Source: Deltaproteobacteria bacterium (GTDB taxonomy: Bacteria > Myxococcota > Myxococcia > Myxococcales > 40CM-4-68-19). From it: a DNA stretch of 41,183 nt. The stretch's first letter is position 1; each line of letters begins with the position of its first letter. This document shows, in pieces, positions 1-7,978 of the stretch. Below the pieces are notes generated by a model that did not search any database, was not told where the DNA came from, and saw only the letters and a list, made by a program, of their open reading frames with translations. The position numbers were made by a program, and so were the translations under genes. Location: positions 1 through 41,183 of the forward strand of contig VBKL01000063.1 of the NCBI GenBank assembly GCA_005879805.1, in the 5' to 3' direction.

Positions 1-907
1 CCCGGACCGAGGGCATTCGCGAGGCGTCCCGTTTTCCTCGGGCAGAAGCGCAAGCGCGCGCCAAGAGGCGCGCCGCGGACCGGTCGGGGCGAGCCACGTC
101 CTCACGCGCGCCGTGGACGTCGGTCAGCCGCGATTGCGCCGCCTCGAGCAGGGCTCCGAGGAGAGCCTCGTCGGGCCGCAAGGCGCAGGCGTACCCGGCG
201 GTCGCGGGGATGGGTCCCTCTTCGCGATCGATCAGGACTGCCGCCGCCACCGGCAGCGCGTCCGACAAGTCGAAGCAGTGCGCCTCGAGCCCTTCGCCGA
301 GCAGGCGCTCGCGAAGCGCCGAGGTCCGCGGCGGCAAGGTCCGCTCCGCCAGCTTGCGCGAACGGATCGCGGCCGGATTCCAGCCGAGCGGCAGCGCACT
401 GGCCAACCGATCGCGCTCGGCGGCCTCGAGGATGGCGTGCAACAGCGCCAGGGACCTTTGCGGATGCGAGCCCATTCCATTCGAGCTCCAACGAAACGCT
501 CCGGGACCGAGGGAGGCGCTCCCCGGCGGCAAGCAATGCACGGCCTGCGCGGGGACCAGCACCTCGGTACCGGAGATCAGATCGCGCGCAGCGATCCAGG
601 CGATGCGCAGCCCGCTCGAGAGAAGCCGCGGCGCCGCCACCTCGGCGGCATCGAGCCAGGCCCGCGGCTCGAGCTCGCGCGCGGCCGCGAAGTGGAGCGG
701 AGAAGGAGCCTGCTCCGCCGCCCACAATTCGGCCGCCTCGGAGAGCGCCGCAGCCCGCGCCTCCTCCCAGCTTTCTCCCTTGCCGTTCGTGACCTGCAGC
801 ACGTGGCCACCGGGACGCACCGCGCACGCCACTTCGACGCCGGCGCGATCCAGTCCGGTCACGCGGGCGACGCGGGTGACACCGAGCGCGCGTTGCAAGG
901 GTTCCAC
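1..907 (-). CDS. YcaO-domain protein, partial (C-terminus beyond window)
   Basis: The frame is open from a GTG at 907 to the window edge, about 302 codons. It carries the ATP-binding signatures of YcaO proteins: GKGESWEEARAAALSEAAE near residues 48-66, then SSNGMGSH followed by EAAERDR around residues 140-167, and a late SRLTDVHGARED element typical of the family. YcaO enzymes use ATP to activate peptide-backbone amides (azoline or thioamide formation) or assist RimO; stand-alone members often pair with TfuA. The Pro-rich C-terminus that helps separate subfamilies lies outside the window, so substrate cannot be inferred. The N-terminus is short: homologues normally have a further 15 or more residues (a GTHR-like stretch) before the LGVTRVARVTGLDR element, but here tRNA-Arg ends only 10 nt upstream and no Shine-Dalgarno is visible. 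A TTG at 910 is an alternative start. Family assignment is firm; exact function is not. Confidence 0.85.
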   Translation of the reverse strand, partial: MEPLQRALGVTRVARVTGLDRAGVEVACAVRPGGHVLQVTNGKGESWEEARAAALSEAAELWAAEQAPSPLHFAAARELEPRAWLDAAEVAAPRLLSSGLRIAWIAARDLISGTEVLVPAQAVHCLPPGSASLGPGAFRWSSNGMGSHPQRSLALLHAILEAAERDRLASALPLGWNPAAIRSRKLAERTLPPRTSALRERLLGEGLEAHCFDLSDALPVAAAVLIDREEGPIPATAGYACALRPDEALLGALLEAAQSRLTDVHGAREDVARPDRSAARLLARACASARGKRDASRMPSVR

Positions 908-917
908 CAAGGGTGAA

Positions 918-994
918 TGGCGCGCCCGGCTGGAGTCGAACCAGCGGCCTTTGGCTTCGGAGACCAACGCTCTATCCAGCTGAGCTACGGGCGC
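918..994 (-). tRNA. tRNA-Arg (anticodon CCG)
   Basis: A 77-nt cloverleaf can be folded by hand: 7-bp acceptor GCGCCCG/CGGGCGC, D stem GCTC/GAGC, anticodon stem TTGGT/GCCAA around the loop CTCCGAA, 5-nt variable loop, T stem GCTGG/CCAGC with loop TTCGACT, discriminator G, and an encoded CCA at 920-918. Anticodon CCG reads the CGG Arg codon, which is common in GC-rich genomes. It lies on the same strand as the flanking genes, 65 bp after the membrane protein gene and only 10 nt before the YcaO start. Confidence 0.96.
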
Positions 995-1059
995 GTGGCG
1001 CTCTCCCGTAGCCCGCCACCTGCCCCGACGTCAAGAAGTGCCGGGGTCCCTCGCGCAAG

Positions 1060-1821
1060 TCACGGTTCCTGCGGCGCCGCCGACGCGGCGGCTGCGGCGA
1101 GCAGTCCGATCCCGAGCGCGGGCGAGGCGCAGGCCGTCGGGATCCCCAGGGCCGCCGCGGCGCAGAAGCCGGCACCGGCCGCCGCGGCGATCACGGGCAA
1201 GAGACGCAATCGGCGGAGCACGGCAAAGAACAACAGCACCACCGCGAGGGGAACCATGCCCGAGGGGAGCACAAAGAGCACTGCCAGCGCGCCCAGCTCC
1301 CCGGTTGTTCCGGCCAGGCTCCGAAAGAGCAGCGCCGCCGCCACAGCGAAGACCACCTCGAGCGGGGACATCGTCGCCGCGAGAGCCATCGCGGCGAAGG
1401 TCGCGAGCAACAGCCCGAACCGCGCCTTCCGGAACGAACCGCGCAGGTGCAGACACACGTAGGCGGAAAGGAAGATTGCCGAGAGCGCGGCGAACCCGCG
1501 AAAGCCGGCCACGCGTGCGAAAGGTACCTGTAGCGGCGGCGCGAAGAACATCCGCGCGAGCCCGGCCGTGGCGAGCGCACCGAAGACGATCTGCGGCAGC
1601 CGGTATGGCAGCGAGAGCGATGCGTTTGCCGGCGCCGGTCCCGGGGCGCCCTCCGCAGCGGCGAGCTCGAGCCTCCGTTGCTCCGCCAGCACAACCAGCG
1701 CCGCGGCGCCGAGCGCCAATGGCAAGGCGACGATGCCCGCGAGCCGGCATCCCAGGAACGACTGAGCCCACAGCGCCGCGGCCCCGCCCGCCGCGGCCAC
1801 CGCAGCCGTCCCGCGGTTCAC
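1060..1821 (-). CDS. Polytopic membrane protein of unknown function
   Basis: 253 residues from a GTG whose last bases overlap the EVE gene stop (GTGA overlap at 1821-1818), implying translational coupling. Almost the whole protein is hydrophobic, with about seven or eight membrane segments separated by short loops; a charged loop (AEQRRLELAAAEG) lies near residue 50 and an Arg-rich loop near FRKARFG. The C-terminus is Ala-rich and ends AAPQEP. I do not recognise the family and see no catalytic motif. Its position between an EVE gene and tRNA-Arg gives no functional clue. The strong hydrophobicity and the coupled start make it likely to be a real gene. Confidence 0.7.
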   Translation of the reverse strand: MNRGTAAVAAAGGAAALWAQSFLGCRLAGIVALPLALGAAALVVLAEQRRLELAAAEGAPGPAPANASLSLPYRLPQIVFGALATAGLARMFFAPPLQVPFARVAGFRGFAALSAIFLSAYVCLHLRGSFRKARFGLLLATFAAMALAATMSPLEVVFAVAAALLFRSLAGTTGELGALAVLFVLPSGMVPLAVVLLFFAVLRRLRLLPVIAAAAGAGFCAAAALGIPTACASPALGIGLLAAAAASAAPQEP

Positions 1822-2285
1822 GAGCCGGACTTCCCCATCTTCACCACCGCGCGAAACTCCACCTCCGAGACGGGCAACACGGAGAGCCGATTTCCACGCT
1901 GCAAGAGCGCCATTCCGGCAAGCTCGCGAGCGGTCTTCATCCGCTCGAGCGAGACAGGATGCGCGAGCTTCTCGACCGCCCGCACGTCGACCTGGGACCA
2001 GCGCGGATCGTCCGGCGACGAGTCGGGATCGTGGTGATCGTCCTTCGGGTCGAATTGTGTCGGATCCGGATACGCCTCGCGCACCACTTCGGCGATTCCC
2101 ACCACCGCCTTCGGGTCCGTGTTCGAATGGTAGATGAAGACCGTGTCGCCCTTCTTCATCTCGCGCAGGAAGTTCCGCGCCTGGTAATTGCGCACGCCGT
2201 CCCAGCCGGTGGTCTTGCGCGGCGCGCGCAGCAGATCGTCGAACGAGAAGGTCGTCGGCTCCGTCTTCATCAACCAGTGGCGCAC
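1818..2285 (-). CDS. EVE domain-containing protein
   Basis: 155 residues, essentially one EVE domain (PUA-like fold; family of human THYN1). Diagnostic elements are WLMKTEP at the N-terminus, GWDGVRNYQARNFLREM, FIYHSNTDPKAVVGIAEV and PRWSQVDV, and a C-terminal RLSVLPVSEVEF. EVE domains bind modified bases such as 5-methylcytosine derivatives in DNA or modified RNA; small stand-alone bacterial EVE proteins are mostly uncharacterised. The start is GTG at 2285 because the family normally begins M-x-x-W-L-M-K. The ribosome binding site is poor, which fits the suspicion that upstream sequence near 2310 has been rearranged. The 3' end couples to the membrane protein gene. Confidence 0.93.
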   Translation of the reverse strand: MRHWLMKTEPTTFSFDDLLRAPRKTTGWDGVRNYQARNFLREMKKGDTVFIYHSNTDPKAVVGIAEVVREAYPDPTQFDPKDDHHDPDSSPDDPRWSQVDVRAVEKLAHPVSLERMKTARELAGMALLQRGNRLSVLPVSEVEFRAVVKMGKSGS

Positions 2286-3412
2286 GCGCGCACTCTACAC
2301 GACGACCCGTGCTCCGCGGCAAACGCATCGGATCGATAGTCGGCCGGGAACTTCTGCCCGGTATAGAACGTCATCTCCAGCGACGCCGAATGCGACTGGA
2401 TGAGCACGTCCGGCGTCAGCACCTTGTCGCGCAACTCGGGATGCGCTCCCGCATGCCGCGGATCCTGGTTCGGACCGAAGTAGAACCACGGCCACCCATA
2501 GAAGCCTCCTTCGCGCACCCGCGTGACGTAATCGGGGACCAGGTCGTCGCCCAGGCCGTCGCGCTCGTTGACGGAGGCCCACAGATCCCCGGTCTGCGGA
2601 TGGACCGCGATCCCGACTGCGTTGCGGATCCCCGACGCGTAGATCCGGAAGTGACCGCCTTCGGGATCGTACTCGAGGATGTCGGCGCGCCTGGTCTCGT
2701 CGGGGCGGCCACCCTCGTGCACGTTGGAGACCGATCCCACCGACACGAACATCTTCTTGCCGTCGTTGGAGAAGGCGACGTCGCGGGTCCAGTGTCCGCC
2801 GCCGTGCAACCGGCCGCCGGAAGGAATGTCGGGGACGATCTCCTGCTTCCCTCCGCGCGTCTTGAGATCGCCGTTCTGGTACGGAAACCGGACCACCTTC
2901 CCGGTCTCGCCGACGTAGACCCAGCGCGGATCGGGGCCGGGCGGATGGAAGGCGATCCCGAACGGCTTCTCCAGCCCCGAGGCGAAGACCTCGTTGCGCT
3001 CCGCCTTGCCCGCTCCTTCCTTGGCGCGAAGGACGCGGATGCGGCCTGGAGAGCTTTCCGCGAGGAACAGGTCGCCGTTCGGCGCGACGCGGACGAGGCG
3101 CGGGTTGTCGAGGCCGCTCGCGAACTCCTCCACCTGGAACCCGTCCGGCACGCGGGGCCACGCATCCTTGGGGCGCTTCACGATCCGGGCATCGTTCGTC
3201 GCCGAGTCCGTCGCGAACGGCCTGGGCAGGTCGGAGAGCGTGATGCGCCTGCGCACGCCAGGAGCGTCGGTGGTCCAATCTCCCAGCGCGCCCTGCCCGG
3301 TCAGCACTCGCCGCTGCGAGTCCGGCGGGGCGTTCTGGGCGAGCGAGCGCGTGCGAGCGCCGATGAGGAGGACTACGACGAAGCCGGCCGCGATCGTCGC
3401 GAGGATGCGCAC
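2270..3412 (-). CDS. PQQ-dependent sugar (sorbosone) dehydrogenase-like protein, 3'-truncated
   Basis: 380 residues from GTG 3412, 10 nt after the DUF1501 stop. A signal anchor (residues 1-25) is followed by a six-bladed beta-propeller of the glucose/sorbosone dehydrogenase type: PDGFQVEEFASGLDNPR, NGDLFLAESSPGRI, FGIAFHP, GHWTRDVAFSNDGKKMFVSVGS, YASGIRNAVGIAVHP, LWASVNERDGLGDDLVPDY and GFYGWPWFYFGPNQDPRH. The family normally continues after AFAAEHGS with Trp-Asn-Arg and about 60-90 more residues closing the propeller. Here it changes directly to SCRVRACATG and stops 16 nt inside the EVE gene. The lost last blade suggests a deletion near 2310 and probably a non-functional protein. Predicted location is the periplasm. 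Confidence 0.85.
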   Translation of the reverse strand: MRILATIAAGFVVVLLIGARTRSLAQNAPPDSQRRVLTGQGALGDWTTDAPGVRRRITLSDLPRPFATDSATNDARIVKRPKDAWPRVPDGFQVEEFASGLDNPRLVRVAPNGDLFLAESSPGRIRVLRAKEGAGKAERNEVFASGLEKPFGIAFHPPGPDPRWVYVGETGKVVRFPYQNGDLKTRGGKQEIVPDIPSGGRLHGGGHWTRDVAFSNDGKKMFVSVGSVSNVHEGGRPDETRRADILEYDPEGGHFRIYASGIRNAVGIAVHPQTGDLWASVNERDGLGDDLVPDYVTRVREGGFYGWPWFYFGPNQDPRHAGAHPELRDKVLTPDVLIQSHSASLEMTFYTGQKFPADYRSDAFAAEHGSSCRVRACATG

Positions 3413-3422
3413 GGGCGCGAGT

Positions 3423-4661
3423 CTACACGCGCGCGAGAGCTCCGAGCACCGGCCCTCCGTAGCCGGGAAACACGCTCGCCAGATCGACGCCGGAAAGCTG
3501 CGACCGCAGCGCCGCGCCGAGTACGGCGCGCAAGTCGGTGGTCACCGCCAGATCGCGGCCTTCGAAAAGCTGGTGTTCGGCGAGTCCCGGAAAGTTCCCG
3601 AGGACCTTGCCACCGTTCGCGGCGCCGCCGAGATAGAGCGCCACGCTGCCGTGGCCGTGGTCCGTTCCGAGCGCGCCGTTCTGGCGAGCGGTGCGGCCGA
3701 ACTCGGTCGCCGCGACGAGCAGGACGTCGTCGAACCGAGGGCCCAGATCGGCGCGGAACGCGGCCAGCGCCTTCGCCAGATCGCCGAGATTCCGTTCGAG
3801 CACCGCCGGCTGGGCGGCGTGCGTGTCCCAGCCTCCCGCCTCGGCGAATCCCACCCGCAGTCCGACGTCGGCCTTGATGAGGGCCGCAAGGAGCCGCATC
3901 GACTGCCCGAGATAGCCGTTCGGGTACCCGCCCTCTCCGCCGCGCAGGCGCGCCTCGCCGAGCTTGCGCTCGAGCAACTCGACCGCCGCGAACGCTTCCT
4001 TCCCGGACGCACCGACGGGCTCGTCGGCGGCTCCGTCGTAGAGCGCCTCGAAGGCGCGGCGCGAGAGCGATCGTCCGCGAGCGCCTCCTGGCCCGCCGGC
4101 GAGCGGCCGCACTCGAAGCTGCTCGAGGGTCGCGAAGGCGAGGGCGCCGCGATCTCCCTGCAGGCTGCGCGGCAGGTGCTGCGTCACCGCCACCGCCTCG
4201 ACGGGTGATGCGACCGCCGCCGTCCCGCGCACGGCGCGAGCGAGGAATCCGTCCTGGGTGTTCTTGACGCCCGGCGTGCCCAGCTCGAGGTAGTCCTGCG
4301 CGTCGAAGTGCGAGCGCGACGAATCCGGCGATCCGACCGCGTGCACGAATCCCAGCGTTCCTTCGCGGAAGAGGGGCAAGAGCGGCGCGAGCGCGGGGTG
4401 GAGCGAGAATCCGGGAACGGCGGCATCGAGCAGCCCCGAGGGCGGTACCAGCTGCGGCCGCAGTTGCGCGAGCCGGCCGTCGCCGTTCGGGACGACGACG
4501 GAGAGCCCATCGAGCGCCCCGCGCAGGAACAGGAACACGAATACCTTGCCCTTCCGCTCTTGCGCGAGGGCGCGGCGCGCGAAACCGGGAAGGAGGCCTC
4601 CGCCGAGCGCGGCGCCGGCGATCGCTCCCCGCTGAAGGAAAAGACGTCGCGAAAAGGTCAT
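3423..4661 (-). CDS. DUF1501 family Tat-exported protein
   Basis: 412 residues. It begins SRRLFLQRGAIAGAALGGG, a twin-arginine signal, and continues with the DUF1501 hallmarks: KVFVFLFLRGALDGLSVVVP, GFVHAVGSPDSSRSHFDAQDYLE, GGWDTHAAQ, VAATEFGRTARQNGALGTDHGHG and a C-terminal AVTTDLRAVLGA. The family is distantly related to alkaline phosphatase/sulfatase folds and is nearly always encoded with a DUF1800 partner, as here, where the start is one base after the DUF1800 stop. Biochemical function is unknown; export to the periplasm is expected. Length is normal for the family and the gene looks intact. The ATG at 4661 is preferred over upstream starts because it places the Tat signal at the N-terminus. 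Confidence 0.92.
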   Translation of the reverse strand: MTFSRRLFLQRGAIAGAALGGGLLPGFARRALAQERKGKVFVFLFLRGALDGLSVVVPNGDGRLAQLRPQLVPPSGLLDAAVPGFSLHPALAPLLPLFREGTLGFVHAVGSPDSSRSHFDAQDYLELGTPGVKNTQDGFLARAVRGTAAVASPVEAVAVTQHLPRSLQGDRGALAFATLEQLRVRPLAGGPGGARGRSLSRRAFEALYDGAADEPVGASGKEAFAAVELLERKLGEARLRGGEGGYPNGYLGQSMRLLAALIKADVGLRVGFAEAGGWDTHAAQPAVLERNLGDLAKALAAFRADLGPRFDDVLLVAATEFGRTARQNGALGTDHGHGSVALYLGGAANGGKVLGNFPGLAEHQLFEGRDLAVTTDLRAVLGAALRSQLSGVDLASVFPGYGGPVLGALARV

Positions 4662-4662
4662 T

Positions 4663-6202
4663 TCATCGCCTCTGCAGCTCCGGTGCACCGAAGAGCAGCC
4701 CGACCGCCCTGGCCGCCACCGCCGGCGACTGCACCGGCGCCTCCCGAAGCTCGGCCAGGATGTACGCGCGGGTCTTCTCCGAAAGCGGCGGCGCGCCAAT
4801 CCGGCCGCTGGCGCGATCGAGCACTTCCTCGGGTCCGCGCGCATCGCGGGACACCGCGGAGAGATCGACCCGCACGCCGTCGAGCTGTCCGGAGGCGAGC
4901 GCGAGCCCGAAGTCGATACGTGCGAGGAGAGCGCCCGAAGAGAGCCAGTTCTGCGCCGTATCGAGATAGCCGGTGGGCGGCTGGGCCGCGAAGAGCGGCT
5001 CGCCGATGCGGGCCACCGCGCGAAGGAGCGCCATCGGGTCGTCGACCCGGGCGTCGAGCGCCCGCACCGATCCGGCAACCAGCTCGAGGGGCGATCGAAC
5101 CTTGGCGCGCAGGGCGCGGCGGCTCCAGAACTCGGGCGATTCGAGGATGGTTCGCAACACCGCGCGGATGTCGCCGCCGGTCTGGGCGAAGGTGCGCGCC
5201 GCGCGATCCACCAACATGTCCGGTGGATCGTCGGAGACGAATCTCCGGGCAAGTTTGCTTGCGACGAACCGCGCGGTGGAAGGATGGTGCACGAGCAGAT
5301 CGAGCACTTGCTCGCCGTCGTCCTCGCCCTGCCCCTCCGCGATCTCCTTGCCGAGGACGCGCTTCGGCCCGAAGTCGTGCATGCGCGGCTCGAAGGCGAA
5401 CTTCGGATCGCGCTGCGGTTCCTTCACCGTCCAGCCCGTGAAGCAGCGGGCGACCGCGACGACATCCTCCTGCGTGTATCCGCCGTCGACTCCCAGGGTA
5501 TGCAGCTCGAGCAGCTCGCGAGCGTAGTTCTCGTTGATTCCGCGCCGCTGCCCGGAAGCGGGCGCCGGCCGCAATCTTCCCAGGCGCCCGCGCCGCTCCG
5601 CTGGCCTGGGTAAGGCGCTCCGCCAGTTGTCGAGGTAGATGAGCATGGCAGGGCTGTGCGCGACTGCGCGCAAGAGCTCGCCGAAATTGCCCAGCGCGTG
5701 CTCGCGGATGGTCCTCTCGTACGCGGGAAGGAGCGCCGCCTCGTTCATCTTCCCGGCGAAAACGTTGAAGTGGTTGAACCAGAAGTCGGCCATCACCTCG
5801 CGGAGCTGCCGCTCCGAGTCCACCGCGCGCACGAGTTTCGCTTCGGCGAGTTGCGAGACGATCTCGAAGCCCGGCCCGCGCCCGGCCTTGCCGAGCTGCT
5901 TGCGCAAATCTCCCCCGGCTTTGGGAGCCGGCACGGTGACGTCCGGGTCGGGCATCTGCGCTCCGGAGTCGGGGGGCGGCGGCGGCTCGTCCATCGCCTC
6001 GCCCGCCGCGGTGGCCTTGGTGGTCGATCTGCTCGGCGGGGCTGAGCTCCAGACCGGCCGCCGGATCTTCCCGGGCGGCTTCGCGGACCGCGCTCGCCAC
6101 CGCATCAGGCGCGATGGGCGGTGTCGCATCCTTGCGCACCTCGCGCGAGCAGGCGGCCGCGGCGACGAGGGAAAAAGCCATCGCTACGAGTGACTGGCGC
6201 AG
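4663..6202 (-). pseudogene. DUF1800 family protein, disrupted near its N-terminus
   Basis: Two reading frames must be joined. From a probable CTG at 6202 (7 nt after AGGAGG) a lipoprotein signal LRQSLVAMAFSLVAAAAC runs into a linker ending LELSPAEQ near 6030. From about 6010 a different frame carries the DUF1800 body: AVDSERQLREVMADFWFNHF, GNFGELLRAVAHSPAMLIYL, NENYARELLELHTLGVDGGY, VARCFTGWT, KLARRFVSDDPP and a complete C-terminus. The usual N-terminal block of the family (the LLxRAxFG element and the helices after it) is in neither frame. So there is a frame change plus a missing segment, not just a single-base slip. The partner DUF1501 gene follows with one base between. DUF1800 proteins are exported and of unknown activity. 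If the frame change is a sequence error, a shortened protein could still be made. Confidence 0.75.
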
Positions 6203-6259
6203 GGGGCGTCCTCCTCGCAAGAGCAGACACGGCCAACCCGGCGCAGGTGAAACGGCCCT

Positions 6260-7891
6260 TCAGCGCTTCAGCAGCCGCCGTACCCGCTGCAGCGACCCGG
6301 CCGCCTCCGGCACCTCGAGGAGCAGGCAGCCCAGAAGGTAGCTCACCCCGAACGCGCCGAACACGGCGGCCGCTCTCACCAGCGCCGCGAGGCGGCTCGC
6401 CCCGAGACCGGCCAGCGCGAACTTCACTCCCAGTCCTATCGCGCCGGCGATGATGGCGGCGCCCCAGAGCCGCGCGAGGAGCCCGCCCGGAAGCGCCGCC
6501 GGCCCCACCCGTACGGAAATGCCGCGGCGCAAGAGCGCATACTCGATCCACCCGGCCACTCCCGCGGAAGCGGTCAGTCCTACCGCCCCGAGCCGGGAAT
6601 CGAGATGGAAGGCCCGCGGCAGCCAGAGACCGGCCGCGACCCCCAGCCCCGCCGTGAGCGCGACGCGGATTGCTGCATATTTCAAGGGCGTCCGGGTATC
6701 CCGCAGCGCATAGAAGGTGCTCGAATACAGCCTGGCCTGCGTCGCCGCGAGCAGCCCCACCGTCGAGCCGGCGAGGATCATCCACACGTACCGCACGTCG
6801 TCCGCGCTGAACCGGCCGCTGCGGAAGAGCGCCGCCACCGCGACGTCGCCGAAGGCGAGAAAGGCGATCACCGTCGGCACTACCGGGAAGGCGATGGCGC
6901 GAAGCCCCGAGGAGAGCTGCTTGTGCAGGGCCTCGCGCGTTCCTTGTGCCGCCGACATCGAGGGCAAGGAAGCCGCGGAGATCGACATGCCGAAGAGCGA
7001 GATGGGCAGCGTATAGAGCGTCTGCGCGTAGGCCAGCGCGGCAACCGCGCCGCTCGGCAACCAGGAGGCGATGACGTTGTCGATGTAGGCGCTCAGCTGA
7101 ACGACTCCGCGCCCTGCCACGACGGGGAAGAAGCTGCGCACGACGTCGCGCACGTGTGCGTTGGCGCGGCCGAGCGAGAGCCGGAGCCGCCCGCCGAGGC
7201 AGGAAAGCATCGCGGGCAGTTGCACCCCGACCTGGAGCAGTGCCCCAACCACCGCGCCCCAGGCGGTGACGACGGCAAGATCGAAGGGTCCCATCCGGAA
7301 TCCCCGTCCTCCGAGGATGAGCGCGGCGATCTGCGCGGCGCTCCAGACCACCGGCGCGACGTAGCTGAGGAAGAACCGGTGGTGGCTGTTGAGGACGCCG
7401 AGGCAGAACGCGGAGAGGACGAGGAGCGCGGTCCCGGGAAAGAAGATGCGGACGAGCAGGATGGTGAGCGCGCGCTTGTCGCCCGAGAACCCGGGAGCGA
7501 TGGCGTCGATGAGATACGGCGTCGCGGCGACGCCCACCACCGTGAACGCGGTCGTGACGAGGCTGAGCAGCCCGGCGACGGCGCCGGCGACCTTGCGGGC
7601 TTCCTCCTCGTCTCCCTGCGCGCGGAGCGACGCGTAGACGGGGATGAAGGAGGCGCTGAGAACGCCTTCCCCGAGCAGGTTCTGGAGGAAGTTGGGAATC
7701 TTGAAAGCGGCGTTGTACGCGTCCGCCGCGTCGGAGGTGCCGAGGTAGTGACCGAAGACGCTCTGCCGGACGAGCCCCGCGAGACGGCTGAGAAGGATCC
7801 CCGCCGCGACGAAGGCGGCGCCGCCCTTGCGAGCCGGGCCTCTCGCCGGAGCCGCCGGAGTCGCCGCCACCTCCTGGGCCGTGGTGCTCAT
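6260..7891 (-). CDS. murJ: Lipid II flippase MurJ
   Basis: 543 residues, normal for MurJ/MviN, an inner-membrane flippase of the MOP superfamily that moves lipid II to the periplasmic face for peptidoglycan synthesis. Diagnostic stretches are LLSRLAGLVRQSVFGHYLG, SDAADAYNAAFKIPNFLQNL, GEGVLSASFIPVYASLRAQG, FFPGTALLVLSAFCLGVLNS, SYIDNVIAS-like sequence in the middle and SLFGMSISAASLPSMSA. About 14 membrane segments can be drawn. A basic, Ala/Pro-rich N-terminal extension of about 22 residues precedes the first helix. The start is ATG 7891, just downstream (on the minus strand) of a strong terminator, so MurJ probably has its own promoter between 7892 and 7917 or is reached by read-through. DUF1800 follows after about 40-60 bp. 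Confidence 0.96.
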   Translation of the reverse strand: MSTTAQEVAATPAAPARGPARKGGAAFVAAGILLSRLAGLVRQSVFGHYLGTSDAADAYNAAFKIPNFLQNLLGEGVLSASFIPVYASLRAQGDEEEARKVAGAVAGLLSLVTTAFTVVGVAATPYLIDAIAPGFSGDKRALTILLVRIFFPGTALLVLSAFCLGVLNSHHRFFLSYVAPVVWSAAQIAALILGGRGFRMGPFDLAVVTAWGAVVGALLQVGVQLPAMLSCLGGRLRLSLGRANAHVRDVVRSFFPVVAGRGVVQLSAYIDNVIASWLPSGAVAALAYAQTLYTLPISLFGMSISAASLPSMSAAQGTREALHKQLSSGLRAIAFPVVPTVIAFLAFGDVAVAALFRSGRFSADDVRYVWMILAGSTVGLLAATQARLYSSTFYALRDTRTPLKYAAIRVALTAGLGVAAGLWLPRAFHLDSRLGAVGLTASAGVAGWIEYALLRRGISVRVGPAALPGGLLARLWGAAIIAGAIGLGVKFALAGLGASRLAALVRAAAVFGAFGVSYLLGCLLLEVPEAAGSLQRVRRLLKR

Positions 7892-7917
7892 GGGCCGCGC
7901 AGGATAGCCGCGTGCGG

Positions 7918-7950
7918 AAAAAAAAACCGGCCGCCCCGAAGGACGGCCGG
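7918..7950 (-). terminator. Intrinsic terminator with UUCG tetraloop
   Basis: Read on the minus strand, a 10-bp stem CCGGCCGTCC/GGGCGGCCGG (one T-G wobble) closes a C(UUCG)G tetraloop and is followed directly by nine T residues (7926-7918). It lies 29 bp after the stop of the heparin-lyase-like gene and just before murJ, and is the clearest terminator in the window. Confidence 0.93.
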
Positions 7951-7978
7951 CCCGATGAAAACCTGCGTGAGGATGCCG

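Noticed and set aside
113..983. Plus-strand open frames over the first kilobase
   Set aside because: The minus-strand frame encodes conserved YcaO motifs along the whole length and tRNA-Arg follows; the plus frames are Arg-rich shadows.
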